Shown: positions 1-7,035 of the stretch, piece by piece
Layout: each line of letters begins with the position of its first letter
Numbering within the stretch: the stretch's first letter is position 1
NCBI GenBank assembly: GCA_023391005.1
Contig: JAEWBS010000025.1
Coordinates: 1-20,171, forward strand
Direction: 5' to 3'
From: Bacillota bacterium
Lineage (GTDB): Bacteria; Bacillota; Clostridia; Oscillospirales; Ruminococcaceae
Length of the DNA: 20,171 bases
Position numbers and translations under genes: made by a program
The notes under the pieces: generated by a model
Databases searched by the model: none
Told to the model about the DNA's origin: nothing
The model's input: only the letters and a program-made list of their open reading frames with translations

Positions 1-972
1 CCGGTTCCTAGCCAGCACATCTTCTATAAGGCGTAAAAAAACCTGTGTTTTGCCGCTGCCGGTTACGCCATGCAGCAGCGAGGTGGTGAATTCGTTTTTA
101 GCGCCGAGCGCGCGCAGCGTATCAAATGCCTGCTGCTGCCTCTCGGACAGGATAATCGGCGCCGTCTCAAGCGGCGTTTGTGCTTTATCGGCTGTTTTGC
201 GCGGGGTAATCTCCTCAAACAGCTCAAGCAGCCCCTGCTTTTGCATGCGGCTGATCACCGCGCGGGTAGCGCCCGCAAAATAGCCCAGCTCGCGCACCGA
301 GGCGCAGCCGACCTGCTCGAGCAGGTTCATAACGGCCTGTTGTTTAGCAGTATATTTTTTTGAATTCGTCTCAATCGCATCAGCCTCCACGAGTCGCGCC
401 ATAACGGCGCGCTCGTCGGCGATGCGTTTTTTAATAAGCCGTCCGCGCGTCGCAAGACCCGCGGACACCAGCTCATCAACGCAAGGCGCCCCGTTTGAGA
501 GCCCCAGCGCCGTGAGCGCTTTATCTTCGGAGACCATTTTGCCACGGGCGGCAATCAGCGCATAAAGCTGCTGCGCCTCGGGCGAGAGGGCCTTGGCCGC
601 CTCCTGTTGATCGCGCACCGCCGTAAGGCCCATATTGACCTTTAGCCCTAAACCGGGCGGAATTAAGACGCGCAGCGCCTCAAACCAGGTGCAGAAGGTC
701 GCGGCGCGTACCGCCGCGAGCAACGACAACCCTTCACCGTCGAGCAAGGGTGCTGCGTCTAAAAGCGAATGAACCGCCTTGAGCCGCGCGGGGGCTTCTC
801 CCTCATGGGTATAGACCGACAGCACCAGCCCGACACGGGCGCGGTCGCCCGCCCCAAACGGCACCAGTACACGGCAACCCGCCTTGGCGCAAACGGTCTC
901 GGGCAGAAGGTAGTCATAGTCCTTGTCATAGGCGTAGGTCGCTTTTTCAACGACAACGCGCGCGATATTCAT
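1..972 (-). CDS. priA: Primosomal protein N' (PriA helicase), N-terminal 324 residues, cut by left edge
   Basis: PriA is the superfamily 2 DNA helicase that recognises stalled forks and reloads the replisome. The frame is open from ATG at 972 to the window edge and gives 324 residues, so roughly the last half (most of the helicase and the zinc-binding region) lies outside. Residues 1-100 look like the 3'-DNA-binding domain (YDYLLPE, then RVLVPFGAGDRARVGLV at about 34-50). Residues 205-255 look like the winged-helix region. The Walker A motif GVTGSGKT sits at residues 302-309, preceded by the usual LSERQQQAFD entry to the helicase domain. The start is 3 nt after the rpoZ stop, so it is translated from the same mRNA. 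In Bacillus, coaBC usually lies between rpoZ and priA; here it is absent. Identification is secure. Confidence 0.95.
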   Translation of the reverse strand, partial: MNIARVVVEKATYAYDKDYDYLLPETVCAKAGCRVLVPFGAGDRARVGLVLSVYTHEGEAPARLKAVHSLLDAAPLLDGEGLSLLAAVRAATFCTWFEALRVLIPPGLGLKVNMGLTAVRDQQEAAKALSPEAQQLYALIAARGKMVSEDKALTALGLSNGAPCVDELVSAGLATRGRLIKKRIADERAVMARLVEADAIETNSKKYTAKQQAVMNLLEQVGCASVRELGYFAGATRAVISRMQKQGLLELFEEITPRKTADKAQTPLETAPIILSERQQQAFDTLRALGAKNEFTTSLLHGVTGSGKTQVFLRLIEDVLARNR

Positions 973-975
973 CGA

Positions 976-1182
976 TTAGAGCTGCGCTTCGCCGCGAGCC
1001 GCAAATTTGCTTTTGCCCGAGGCAAATTCATCCACCGCAAGCTTGACGGGCTTGCCCTCTAAAATATCGTGCTGCTCTTCGGCGTTATCCGCAAGGTCAC
1101 GGGCGCGCTTGGCAACGGCCACCACAAAGGCATAGCAGTCCTGATTTCGATCAAGAATTTCACTCATAGCCGGTCTTAACAT
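976..1182 (-). CDS. rpoZ: DNA-directed RNA polymerase omega subunit
   Basis: Omega is the small subunit that helps fold and assemble the beta' subunit of RNA polymerase. The 68-residue product begins MLRPAMSEILDRNQDCYAFV and continues VAVAKRARDLAD, the classic Firmicutes RpoZ N-terminus with the conserved AKRAR helix. Length fits the short Gram-positive form. The ATG overlaps the end of gmk by 7 nt (ATGTTAA), so translation is probably coupled. Its stop is 3 nt before the priA ATG. The order gmk-rpoZ-priA supports the call. Confidence 0.93.
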   Translation of the reverse strand: MLRPAMSEILDRNQDCYAFVVAVAKRARDLADNAEEQHDILEGKPVKLAVDEFASGKSKFAARGEAQL

Positions 1183-1790
1183 GTTTCTAGCACCTCTTCA
1201 ATTCTTTTTCGGTTGAGCCGGGTGATCAGTCTGCCCGCGCTGATTGCGCACAGCAACTGTTCTCTAGCCGCTTCTAAGTCATCGTTAAACACGACAAAAT
1301 CGTAATGATCCGCCAGAGCGATCTCTCCCTCGGCGGCGGCGATTCTGCCCGCGCGTTCAATATCGGTCTCGGTGCCCCGGCGCGTGAGCCGGGCAATCAG
1401 CGCTTCGATCGAGGGCGGCATGACAAATATCATCAGCGCGTCGGGACACAAGCGCTGAACCTGAGCGGCGCCCTTGGTTTCAATCTCTAAGATCACATTA
1501 TGTCCCGCGTCGAGCTGTTGCTCAACAAAACGGAGGGGCGTGCCGTAATAATTACCGTTATACTCGGTGTATTCAAGCATATCGCCGTCCGCCACCATTT
1601 TTAAAAATTCTTCCCGGCTGACAAAATAATAATGTACGCCATCCACCTCGCCGGGGCGCGCCTGACGGGATGTCGCCGAAATGGACATTGTCAGCGGCCC
1701 GTGGGGCATCAGCAGCGGGGCGAGCAGCGTCCCCTTGCCCACGCCCGAGGGGCCGGAAAAAACAATCAGCTGTCCTCGGTTATGCATCAT
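1176..1790 (-). CDS. gmk: Guanylate kinase
   Basis: Gmk phosphorylates GMP to GDP using ATP, in the cytoplasmic guanine nucleotide pathway. The P-loop GPSGVGKGT lies close to the N-terminus (about residues 14-22). The GMP-binding core follows with SATSRQARPGEVDGVHYYFV and EYTEYNGNYYGTP, then the lid region with RLTRRGTETD. At about 204 residues it has normal family length. The frame is open back to 1814, and several ATG codons are possible (1814, 1808, 1802, 1790, 1787). I chose 1790 because it leaves the shortest non-homologous extension and only a small overlap with the remA stop at 1780. No ribosome binding site decides clearly, so the start may be off by a few codons. Translation is probably coupled to remA upstream and rpoZ downstream. 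Confidence 0.95.
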   Translation of the reverse strand: MMHNRGQLIVFSGPSGVGKGTLLAPLLMPHGPLTMSISATSRQARPGEVDGVHYYFVSREEFLKMVADGDMLEYTEYNGNYYGTPLRFVEQQLDAGHNVILEIETKGAAQVQRLCPDALMIFVMPPSIEALIARLTRRGTETDIERAGRIAAAEGEIALADHYDFVVFNDDLEAAREQLLCAISAGRLITRLNRKRIEEVLETC

Positions 1791-2040
1791 CCTGTGCGTC
1801 ATCCTCATCGTCATCGAGGCGGTTTGCCACCGTTTCGGGCTGTACCGCCGACAAAATTACATGGTCCGAGTCGGTTATGATAACCGCGCGGGTACGCCGC
1901 CCGTAGGTCGCGTCAATCAGCGAGCCACGGTCGCGGGCATCCTGTATAATTCGCTTGATCGGGGCCGACTCGGGGCTGACAATCGCCACAAGCTTGCGCG
2001 CCGAGACCATATTCCCAAAGCCGATATTGATCAGTTTCAA
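1780..2040 (-). CDS. remA: RemA / DUF370 extracellular matrix regulator
   Basis: RemA is a small DNA-binding protein that in Bacillus subtilis activates biofilm matrix operons; the family was formerly DUF370/YlzA. The 86-residue product contains the near-invariant segments INIGFGNMVSARKLVAIVSP, IIQDARDRGSLIDATYGRRT and DSDHVILSAVQPETV. The C-terminus is an acidic tail (DDDEDDAQDD) that I do not associate with the family core. The start codon is TTG at 2040-2038, 8 nt after an AGGAGG that itself overlaps the yicC stop TAG. Its position between yicC and gmk is the conserved Firmicutes arrangement. The targets in this organism are unknown; biofilm regulation is inferred only from the family. Confidence 0.93.
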   Translation of the reverse strand: MKLINIGFGNMVSARKLVAIVSPESAPIKRIIQDARDRGSLIDATYGRRTRAVIITDSDHVILSAVQPETVANRLDDDEDDAQDDA

Positions 2041-2052
2041 GCTGCACGCCTC

Positions 2053-2934
2053 CTATTCAACGTTTTGTATCTGCTCGCGTATTTTTTCAAGCTCGCTTTT
2101 AAGTGCGATGACTACCGCCGCAATCTCGGCGTCCTGCGCCTTCGAACCGATGGTGTTCGCCTCGCGGTTTAATTCCTGCGTCAGAAAATCGAGCTTGCGT
2201 CCGACCGGGTCGGGCTGGGTTAGAATGCTGCGAAACTGCGCGAGATGGCTTTTAAGGCGAACCGTTTCTTCATCCACCGCGACACGGTCGGCAAAAATTG
2301 CCGCCTCGGTTAAGACCCGCGCATCATCAATATTGCGGTCGGCCAATAACGTACCCAGCTTTTGATAAAGCCGTGCCCGGTAGGCCTCGACCGTCTGGGG
2401 GCTCTGTGCCTGTACCGTTTCGGTCAGCCGCTCAACGGTGTCGAGCCGCTGTAGAATATCCTCCCGCAGGCGGGCGCCCTCGGTCTCACGCATCTGCACA
2501 AAGCGGTCCAGCGCCTCGTTCGCCACCTGAGAAACTGCCTGCCACAGCGCGTCTTCATCGAGCTCCACCCGTTCGGGCATCAGTATATCCGGGTAGCGTG
2601 ACAGCGCCGCCAGATCAAGATCGTTTGGCAGGCCGGTCGCGTCGGAGAGCGCTTGCAGCGCCGCGACATACGATTTTGCCAGCTCAAGATTGACCTTGAC
2701 CTGCGACTCGCAGCGTGTTCCGGTGTTGGCCAGCTGCAAGTAGAGATCGACCTTGCCGCGCGAGATGCGGCTCTGGGCCAAGCCCTTGAGTTTATCCTCC
2801 ATATAGCCGCAGCTGCGGGGCGCGCGGCAGGAAAATTCAAAATAGCGGTGATTGACCGATTTGATCTCAACGGTGATATCCCATCCGTCGAGCTGCCGCT
2901 GGCTGCGACCGTAGCCGGTCATGCTTCTGGTCAT
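2053..2934 (-). CDS. yicC: YicC/YloC family endoribonuclease
   Basis: YicC/YloC proteins are endoribonucleases; E. coli YicC promotes degradation of the small RNA RyhB. The 293-residue product opens with the signature MTRSMTGYGRSQ and EIKSVNHRYFEFSCR. It closes with the DUF1732 region GRKLDFLTQELNREANTIGS followed by KAQDAEIAAVVIALKSELEK, both highly conserved. The open frame extends 21 codons further upstream, but ATG 2934 is favoured because AAAGGGGAG lies 6 nt before it and because the family starts here. It is the first gene of the yicC-remA-gmk-rpoZ-priA operon and follows a long leader from a sigma-A promoter near 3243-3272. Confidence 0.94.
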   Translation of the reverse strand: MTRSMTGYGRSQRQLDGWDITVEIKSVNHRYFEFSCRAPRSCGYMEDKLKGLAQSRISRGKVDLYLQLANTGTRCESQVKVNLELAKSYVAALQALSDATGLPNDLDLAALSRYPDILMPERVELDEDALWQAVSQVANEALDRFVQMRETEGARLREDILQRLDTVERLTETVQAQSPQTVEAYRARLYQKLGTLLADRNIDDARVLTEAAIFADRVAVDEETVRLKSHLAQFRSILTQPDPVGRKLDFLTQELNREANTIGSKAQDAEIAAVVIALKSELEKIREQIQNVE

Positions 2935-3236
2935 GTATGACTCCCCTTTATTACGCGGCATTCCAGCCCTCGTGCGATAGGTGGGCCGATATTTCAAAAC
3001 CGGCCGACGGCTCTAAGCCGAAGCAATGCGCGTGAAAATTATTGTGGGTCTTGCTTAAAACGTTAAAAACGATGGGAAATACGCTAAAAGAGTATAGGTA
3101 CAGCGCGAAAAGCCGGATGTATTCCGGGCATTTCAACGCCGCAACTACTTTAGTAATAAAATCGGTCAAGGCCCAACGTTTTTGGGAACTCTCTCGGCTA
3201 AAAGCTCGATTAAGCTTTTGTTTTCTCGTGTTTGCT
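2935..3236 (-). other. Long untranslated leader of the yicC operon (about 300 nt)
   Basis: This stretch lies between the predicted start of transcription (near 3236) and the yicC ribosome binding site. It is less GC-rich than its surroundings. On the minus strand I see small hairpins: AAAAGCT/AGCTTTT (7-bp stem, 6-nt loop) near the 5' end, CCGGA/TCCGG near 3118, and GGCT/AGCC followed by GGCCG/CGGCC near 2990-3020. None has a T-tract and I recognise no known riboswitch. An open frame crosses the whole region (2951-3259), but its only start codons overlap the promoter -10 box, so I do not call it a gene. Confidence 0.4.
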
Positions 3237-3242
3237 GCTGTT

Positions 3243-3272
3243 ATCATACCCCTGCGCACAGGGTTTTGTCAA
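3243..3272 (-). promoter_or_regulatory. Sigma-A promoter of the yicC operon
   Basis: Reading the minus strand, TTGACA (3272-3267) is followed by an 18-bp spacer and TATGAT (3248-3243), a near-consensus housekeeping promoter. The TGA of the -35 hexamer is the stop codon of rluB, so the promoter is embedded in the end of that gene. Transcription would begin near 3236. Confidence 0.8.
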
Positions 3273-4105
3273 CCGCGCCGGGGTGTCTTGGGTCCGTCTT
3301 TGCGGATTGCAGGACGGAGACGGGGTTTAGCCCCCGCGCTGCCTCGGGGCCTGTCCTTGGGCTCCTCGGCGGAGCGGGGGTTTAGAATCGTCACCGCGCC
3401 GCGCAGCGCCCCCACCTCGGCCGGGGTCAGCTCGCGCCATTTGCCCGGTTGCAGCATGCCCAGCTTGACCGGCCCGACCGAAATGCGGCGCAGGCGGGCC
3501 ACTTCTAGCCCCAGCGCCTCGCACATACGGCGTATTTGGCGGTTTTTGCCCTCATAGATCGTCAGGCGCAGCACGACGCGGCCCGGCTCCTTGACCTCGA
3601 CCTGCACCTGTGCGGGCAGCGTAGTCACGCCGTCGTCGAGCGTCACGCCGGTCGAAAGTGCCACAAGCTGCTCCTCGGTGATGTCCGGGCGCACCGTGAC
3701 GCGGTAGGTTTTTGAAATGTGATGGCTCGGGTGCATGATTAAATTGGCAAAATCGCCGTCATTGGTCAAAAGCAGCAAGCCCTCGCTATCCTTATCAAGC
3801 CGGCCGATGGGATAGACTCGTGCGGGAACATCCGCAACCAGCTGTGCGACGCAGTGTCGGCCCAGCTCGTCGGCCAGTGTCGTAACATAGCCGCGCGGCT
3901 TATTAAGCATGATATAAAGCTTTTTAGCCTTCTTCTCAAACATGACCCGCTCGCCGTCGATGTGGATAATATCCCGCGCGGGGTCAATGCTCTGGCCCAG
4001 ACCGGCTTTATGACCGTTGACGGTGATTCTGCCCTCTTCAATCAGCTGCTCGGCCTTGCGGCGGGATACAATGCCGTTATCCGACAGCGCCTTGTGTATT
4101 CTCAT
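3269..4105 (-). CDS. rluB: RluB-type 23S rRNA pseudouridine synthase
   Basis: RluB/RsuA-family enzymes isomerise a specific uridine of rRNA to pseudouridine; the Bacillus orthologue in the scp-dacF neighbourhood modifies 23S rRNA. An S4 RNA-binding domain covers residues 1-60 (MRIHKALSDNGIVSRRKAEQ, then GRITVNGHKAGLG). The catalytic motif is GRLDKDSEGLLLLTNDG at about residues 122-138, with the Asp of GRLD as nucleophile. The conserved YEGKNRQIRRMCEALG segment follows at about residues 205-220. The last 35 residues are a Pro/Arg/Lys-rich tail without family similarity. Start ATG 4105 has AAAAGGATGG about 10 nt upstream. In related genomes it follows dacF closely; here 575 bp intervene, mostly a MITE-like element, and its promoter may be supplied by that element. 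Confidence 0.93.
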   Translation of the reverse strand: MRIHKALSDNGIVSRRKAEQLIEEGRITVNGHKAGLGQSIDPARDIIHIDGERVMFEKKAKKLYIMLNKPRGYVTTLADELGRHCVAQLVADVPARVYPIGRLDKDSEGLLLLTNDGDFANLIMHPSHHISKTYRVTVRPDITEEQLVALSTGVTLDDGVTTLPAQVQVEVKEPGRVVLRLTIYEGKNRQIRRMCEALGLEVARLRRISVGPVKLGMLQPGKWRELTPAEVGALRGAVTILNPRSAEEPKDRPRGSAGAKPRLRPAIRKDGPKTPRRG

Positions 4106-4195
4106 ATTTTATGACCATCCTTTTCTGCACTCGGTTAATTCGCTTAAAAATGGAGCTGTCCCTTGACTTTTGTGTGTTGCCGCGTTGTCTCGCTT

Positions 4196-4225
4196 ATTAG
4201 GTATCAGCCTGATTCAGATTGTCAA
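4196..4225 (-). promoter_or_regulatory. Possible rluB promoter with -35 inside the inverted repeat
   Basis: On the minus strand TTGACA (4225-4220) lies within the left terminal repeat of the element. CCTAAT (4201-4196) follows 18 bp later as a 4-of-6 -10 box. The -35 is perfect, the -10 is weak, and other spacings (TAATAA at 20 bp) are possible. It would direct transcription outward from the element into rluB. Confidence 0.4.
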
Positions 4226-4636
4226 AAAAGCTATACCTTTCCCGCACAGCGGCGCGATGGGAGCGCCGCTGTGCCCCAAGAGGCCGCACAACCTCATTGG
4301 CGCGCATAATCTAGTAGCAAGTCTGAATGCGCGCCCATTGACGTTAGGTGGATCGGTAACGCCCTCACATGGGGCATATAATGACCAACAACCGTATTCT
4401 TTAAGCCCCCTCAGGGGGTGGGGGTTGTGACCACTCGCATATATGCGCGCTCGCGGTCGAACGGCTGCGCCGGTCGCAGCGGGCGGCATGTATGCTCGCT
4501 ACGGCTCCGTCGTTCCCCCTCGGTCCCCTGCTGAGGCCAGAGGGTTGGGGGTGGGGGCCGCTCCTGCGCGGCAGGGCTAAACAACTTCCGCCGTTTTAGC
4601 ACGGTCGCCAAAACGTATGGCTTTTTTGACAGTCTG
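4215..4636. mobile_element. MITE-like non-coding element with 22-nt terminal inverted repeats
   Basis: Positions 4215-4236 and 4615-4636 are inverted copies of each other, 20 of 22 bases identical; the shared core is GTCAAAAAAGC and its complement. Between them lie 378 bp with no credible gene but several strong hairpins: a perfect 12-bp stem (4244-4255 with 4263-4274), a 9-bp stem (4299-4307 with 4327-4335), CCCCC/GGGGG (4406-4418) and GCTGCG/CGCAGC (4464-4480). Each end carries an outward-facing TTGACA. This size, structure and absence of a transposase fit a miniature inverted-repeat element. I see no clear target-site duplication. The rest of the 4106-4680 gap holds only flanking intergenic sequence. 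Confidence 0.6.
4244..4274. repeat. Perfect 12-bp stem-loop inside the element
   Basis: GCACAGCGGCGC, a 7-nt loop, then its exact complement. It starts 8 bp inside the left terminal repeat. No T-tract follows on either strand, so it is not a standard intrinsic terminator. It resembles the subterminal hairpins of mobile repeats. Confidence 0.75.
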
Positions 4637-4680
4637 TAGACAACACGGGCGGCACGCACAACCACATGTATAAAGCTTGT

Positions 4681-5892
4681 TTAAGACGCCTCTGAGGCCG
4701 CCTGTTTCTGTCTTTTTTGTTCTAAATTCGGATCCCAGCGCTCGTTGAGTGGGAATCGGTAGTTCTGCGGAAACGCAAAAAAATCTTTAACGCGCTGGAT
4801 GATGCTGCGCGTTTCGGGAAAACGGGCCGGACGTTCCTGCGCCGTGACCAGCGGCGTGACCGAGAGCGGCACATCGCCAAGCAGCACCGTCGCCTTTCCG
4901 ACAACCTGCCCCTCAGGGGCGGGCGCATAGATAAACTTTTCAAGCGCAATACTCAGACGCACGTGGGTGCGCTCCTGCGCGGTGAGATAAGCGCCGGGCG
5001 TCCAGAGCGGTTTTACCCCGACCCTTGCCTCGGTCGAGCCGGTCACCGGCACCGAGAGCTGGCCGAGCATCCCTTCAAAGTCGACAAAATCCAACTCTGA
5101 GAAGCTCTGGTCGTACGCGGTCTTATGGATGCCAAAATCATTGGGGCAGTTGAGCGTAACGGCAATCAGCGTCAGCCCGTTGCGCTCCGCCGCTGAAACA
5201 AGACAGCGCCCCGCGGCCTTGGTAAAGCCGGTCTTGATACCGATGCAGTCCTCGCTCTGCCACAGCAGGCGGTTATGGTTGGTCAACCAGCGGTGATACG
5301 GCGGGTTGCCGTAATAGAGCTTTGCTGATTTAGAGCGTACCATCTCGCCAAAATCGTCGTTTTGCAGCGCGTAGCGCGACAGCAGCGCGAGGTCATAGGC
5401 GGTCGTGTAATGCTCGCCGGCTTCAAGCCCTGATGGGCTTGAAAAGTGGGTGTCGTTCATACCGATCTCTTTGGCCTTGTCGTTCATACGCGTGACAAAG
5501 GCGTCGATGCTTCCATCGATGCGAACCGCCGCCGCATTGGCGGCGTCGTTGCCTGAGGCCAGTAGCATGCCCCAAGCCAATGTGCGCAGCGTGACCTGGT
5601 CGCCCACCTGCAGCCCCATTGAGCTGCCCTCGACCAGAATCGCGTTGGGATCAACGACAAACATATCGTCGAGACCGTCCTGCTCCAGCGTTAGAATCGC
5701 CGTCATGATCTTGGTGGTGCTGGCGTTTAGCAGCCTTTCGTGGCTGTCTTTCTCAAAGAGCACCCGCCCGCTCGACGCCTCGATGAGCACGGCGCCCTTC
5801 GCGGCGGCAAAGCCGTCGGTCGCCGCCAGCGACCGGTGGATGCCGGACATCAGCACCAACGCCAGCAGAATAGAAATAATCCGTTTTTTCAT
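4681..5892 (-). CDS. dacF: Serine-type D-Ala-D-Ala carboxypeptidase (DacF-like penicillin-binding protein)
   Basis: This family removes the terminal D-Ala from peptidoglycan stem peptides outside the membrane; DacF in Bacillus acts during spore cortex formation. The protein has an N-terminal signal peptide (KKR then a hydrophobic stretch to about residue 23, LAA cleavage region). The three active-site motifs of the S11 family are S58-T-T-K61, SGN at 113-115 and KTG at 220-222. A C-terminal beta-rich PBP5_C-type region follows to about residue 350, and a polar tail ends the 403 residues. ATG 5892 (MKKR) is chosen over ATG 5910 because GAGGCGGGTG precedes it. That Shine-Dalgarno region lies in an inverted repeat. 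Neighbours ytfJ and scpAB match the Clostridia sporulation cluster. Strict sporulation control is inferred, not seen. Confidence 0.93.
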   Translation of the reverse strand: MKKRIISILLALVLMSGIHRSLAATDGFAAAKGAVLIEASSGRVLFEKDSHERLLNASTTKIMTAILTLEQDGLDDMFVVDPNAILVEGSSMGLQVGDQVTLRTLAWGMLLASGNDAANAAAVRIDGSIDAFVTRMNDKAKEIGMNDTHFSSPSGLEAGEHYTTAYDLALLSRYALQNDDFGEMVRSKSAKLYYGNPPYHRWLTNHNRLLWQSEDCIGIKTGFTKAAGRCLVSAAERNGLTLIAVTLNCPNDFGIHKTAYDQSFSELDFVDFEGMLGQLSVPVTGSTEARVGVKPLWTPGAYLTAQERTHVRLSIALEKFIYAPAPEGQVVGKATVLLGDVPLSVTPLVTAQERPARFPETRSIIQRVKDFFAFPQNYRFPLNERWDPNLEQKRQKQAASEAS

Positions 5893-5898
5893 CAATTT

Positions 5899-5935
5899 CA
5901 CCCGCCTCATTAAAAAAACATATTCCGGGCGGGTG
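5899..5935 (-). promoter_or_regulatory. Inverted repeat covering the dacF ribosome binding site
   Basis: In the transcript, CACCCGCC (5935-5928) can pair perfectly with GGCGGGTG (5906-5899) across a 21-nt loop. The second arm is the Shine-Dalgarno region just upstream of ATG 5892, and the alternative ATG 5910 sits in the loop. Folding would hide the ribosome binding site. No T-tract follows, so a terminator is unlikely. Confidence 0.5.
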
Positions 5936-5969
5936 TAAAAAATGATTCGCTTTTAACGGTGTGCGACGG

Positions 5970-6371
5970 TTAAGCGTCCTGCTCCTGCGCTTTCTTTTTG
6001 CCAAACTGGTCTTGTATAATGCCCGAAACCTTATCGATAACGCCGGGCATCATGTTAACGACGCGGTCGGCGGTGTTATCGGCCGTCTGCATCTGCAAAA
6101 GCTTGACGTCGCCTTTTGAAACGACCAGAAAGGCCAGCGGCTGAATCGTCACCCCGCCGCCCGAGCCGCCACCGAAGGGGCTTATGGGCTTAGAGGTCGG
6201 CAGCTCCGACCCGCCGGTCGCAAAGCCGAAGCTCACCTTCGAAATCGGAATGATGGTGGTGCCGTCGGACATGTTCAGCGGTTCCCCGATGATGGTGTTG
6301 ACATCCACAAGCTTTTTCAGGTTTTCAAGAGAGGCTTCAAGCACCTCGCTCAAGGGGTGTTTCTTGTCCAT
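5970..6371 (-). CDS. ytfJ: YtfJ/GerW family sporulation protein
   Basis: GerW (YtfJ) is made in the forespore and is needed in Bacillus for lysozyme-resistant, normally germinating spores; its biochemistry is unclear. The 133-residue product shows the family core: VDVNTIIGEPLNMSDGTTII followed by PISKVSFGFATGGSE, then a Gly-rich segment FGGGSGGGVTI and QPLAFLVVSKGDVKLLQM. The length is typical. ATG 6371 has GAAAGGAAG about 6 nt upstream. Its start lies inside the last 35 bp of the upstream DUF2953 gene, which suggests translational coupling. It precedes dacF, a pairing common in Clostridia. It supports the view that the organism sporulates. Confidence 0.92.
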   Translation of the reverse strand: MDKKHPLSEVLEASLENLKKLVDVNTIIGEPLNMSDGTTIIPISKVSFGFATGGSELPTSKPISPFGGGSGGGVTIQPLAFLVVSKGDVKLLQMQTADNTADRVVNMMPGVIDKVSGIIQDQFGKKKAQEQDA

Positions 6372-7023
6372 TCTGATCTTCCTTTCGCGCGTCGGCCGTC
6401 TCGCCGCCGCTTTTCTTCGACGTCTTGTTGTTGCGTGATTTTAAAAATAAAGGCAGGGCGGAGACCAGCCCCCAGAAAGCGATCTGAACCCCCGCAACCA
6501 GCAGCGCAAAGGGGCTAAGCCGCATCTCGCCCGAATAGCTTGTCTCGCTTTTGGCGACACCAAAGCCGGGCAGAATCTCGATTTGGTCGGCCTTGAGCCG
6601 GATAAGGCCTTCCACCAGCGCTATGGCGGTGAACACCTGCGCGTTGACCTTACCGAATTTAATCGCCGTCTCGGCGGCGTCGGCCCCCGCGACAATCATG
6701 CGCATGCGGAACTTTGCCAGCGAGGTCCGGCGCAACAGGCGACGCACAGCCGGGCTGGTGCGGCGCAGCAGAATGCGCACCAGCTCGAGTATCTCTTGCA
6801 GCGTGTAGGATAACGCACGCTTCTCGCGGGCTTTCTTGGTCTTGGGCTTTTTTTCTGCGGGCGCTTTTTTCTCGCCGCTTTTCTCACCCTTGGGAAGAAT
6901 GCCCTTTTTAAACCAAAAATATTTAACGATGACCGTTAATTCCGGCTCAGAATTTACATATAGTCGCACGGGCACCAGCAAAAGCAGAAAAATCAGCAGT
7001 AAAATGCATCCGAATATCTTCAT
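6337..7023 (-). CDS. DUF2953 family membrane protein
   Basis: The function is unknown; I place it in the DUF2953 family because of its layout and because DUF2953 genes commonly sit between scpB and ytfJ. The 228-residue protein has an N-terminal membrane helix (about 3-19) ending in PVRLYV. A short beta-rich segment (ELTVIVKYFWFKKGI) follows, then a Lys/Glu-rich linker at 45-70, an amphipathic middle with many Arg, and a second hydrophobic helix at about 170-193 with a charged tail. Such proteins often accompany YtfJ in spore formers, so a role in sporulation is a guess from context. AGGATGG precedes the ATG. The 3' end overlaps ytfJ by 35 bp. Confidence 0.8.
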   Translation of the reverse strand: MKIFGCILLLIFLLLLVPVRLYVNSEPELTVIVKYFWFKKGILPKGEKSGEKKAPAEKKPKTKKAREKRALSYTLQEILELVRILLRRTSPAVRRLLRRTSLAKFRMRMIVAGADAAETAIKFGKVNAQVFTAIALVEGLIRLKADQIEILPGFGVAKSETSYSGEMRLSPFALLVAGVQIAFWGLVSALPLFLKSRNNKTSKKSGGETADARKEDQNGQETPLERGA

Positions 7024-7035
7024 GCCGCACCCATC

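Noticed and set aside
2951..3259. 102-codon minus-strand open frame before yicC considered as a gene
   Set aside because: Its start codons lie within the promoter -10 region, there is no properly spaced ribosome binding site, and I recognise no family. Kept only as a low-interest observation.
4411..4665. Open frame with Pro/Arg-rich product in the dacF-rluB gap
   Set aside because: It runs through the hairpin-rich repeat and across the right inverted repeat, has a low-complexity composition and no ribosome binding site; typical of spurious frames in GC-rich repeats.
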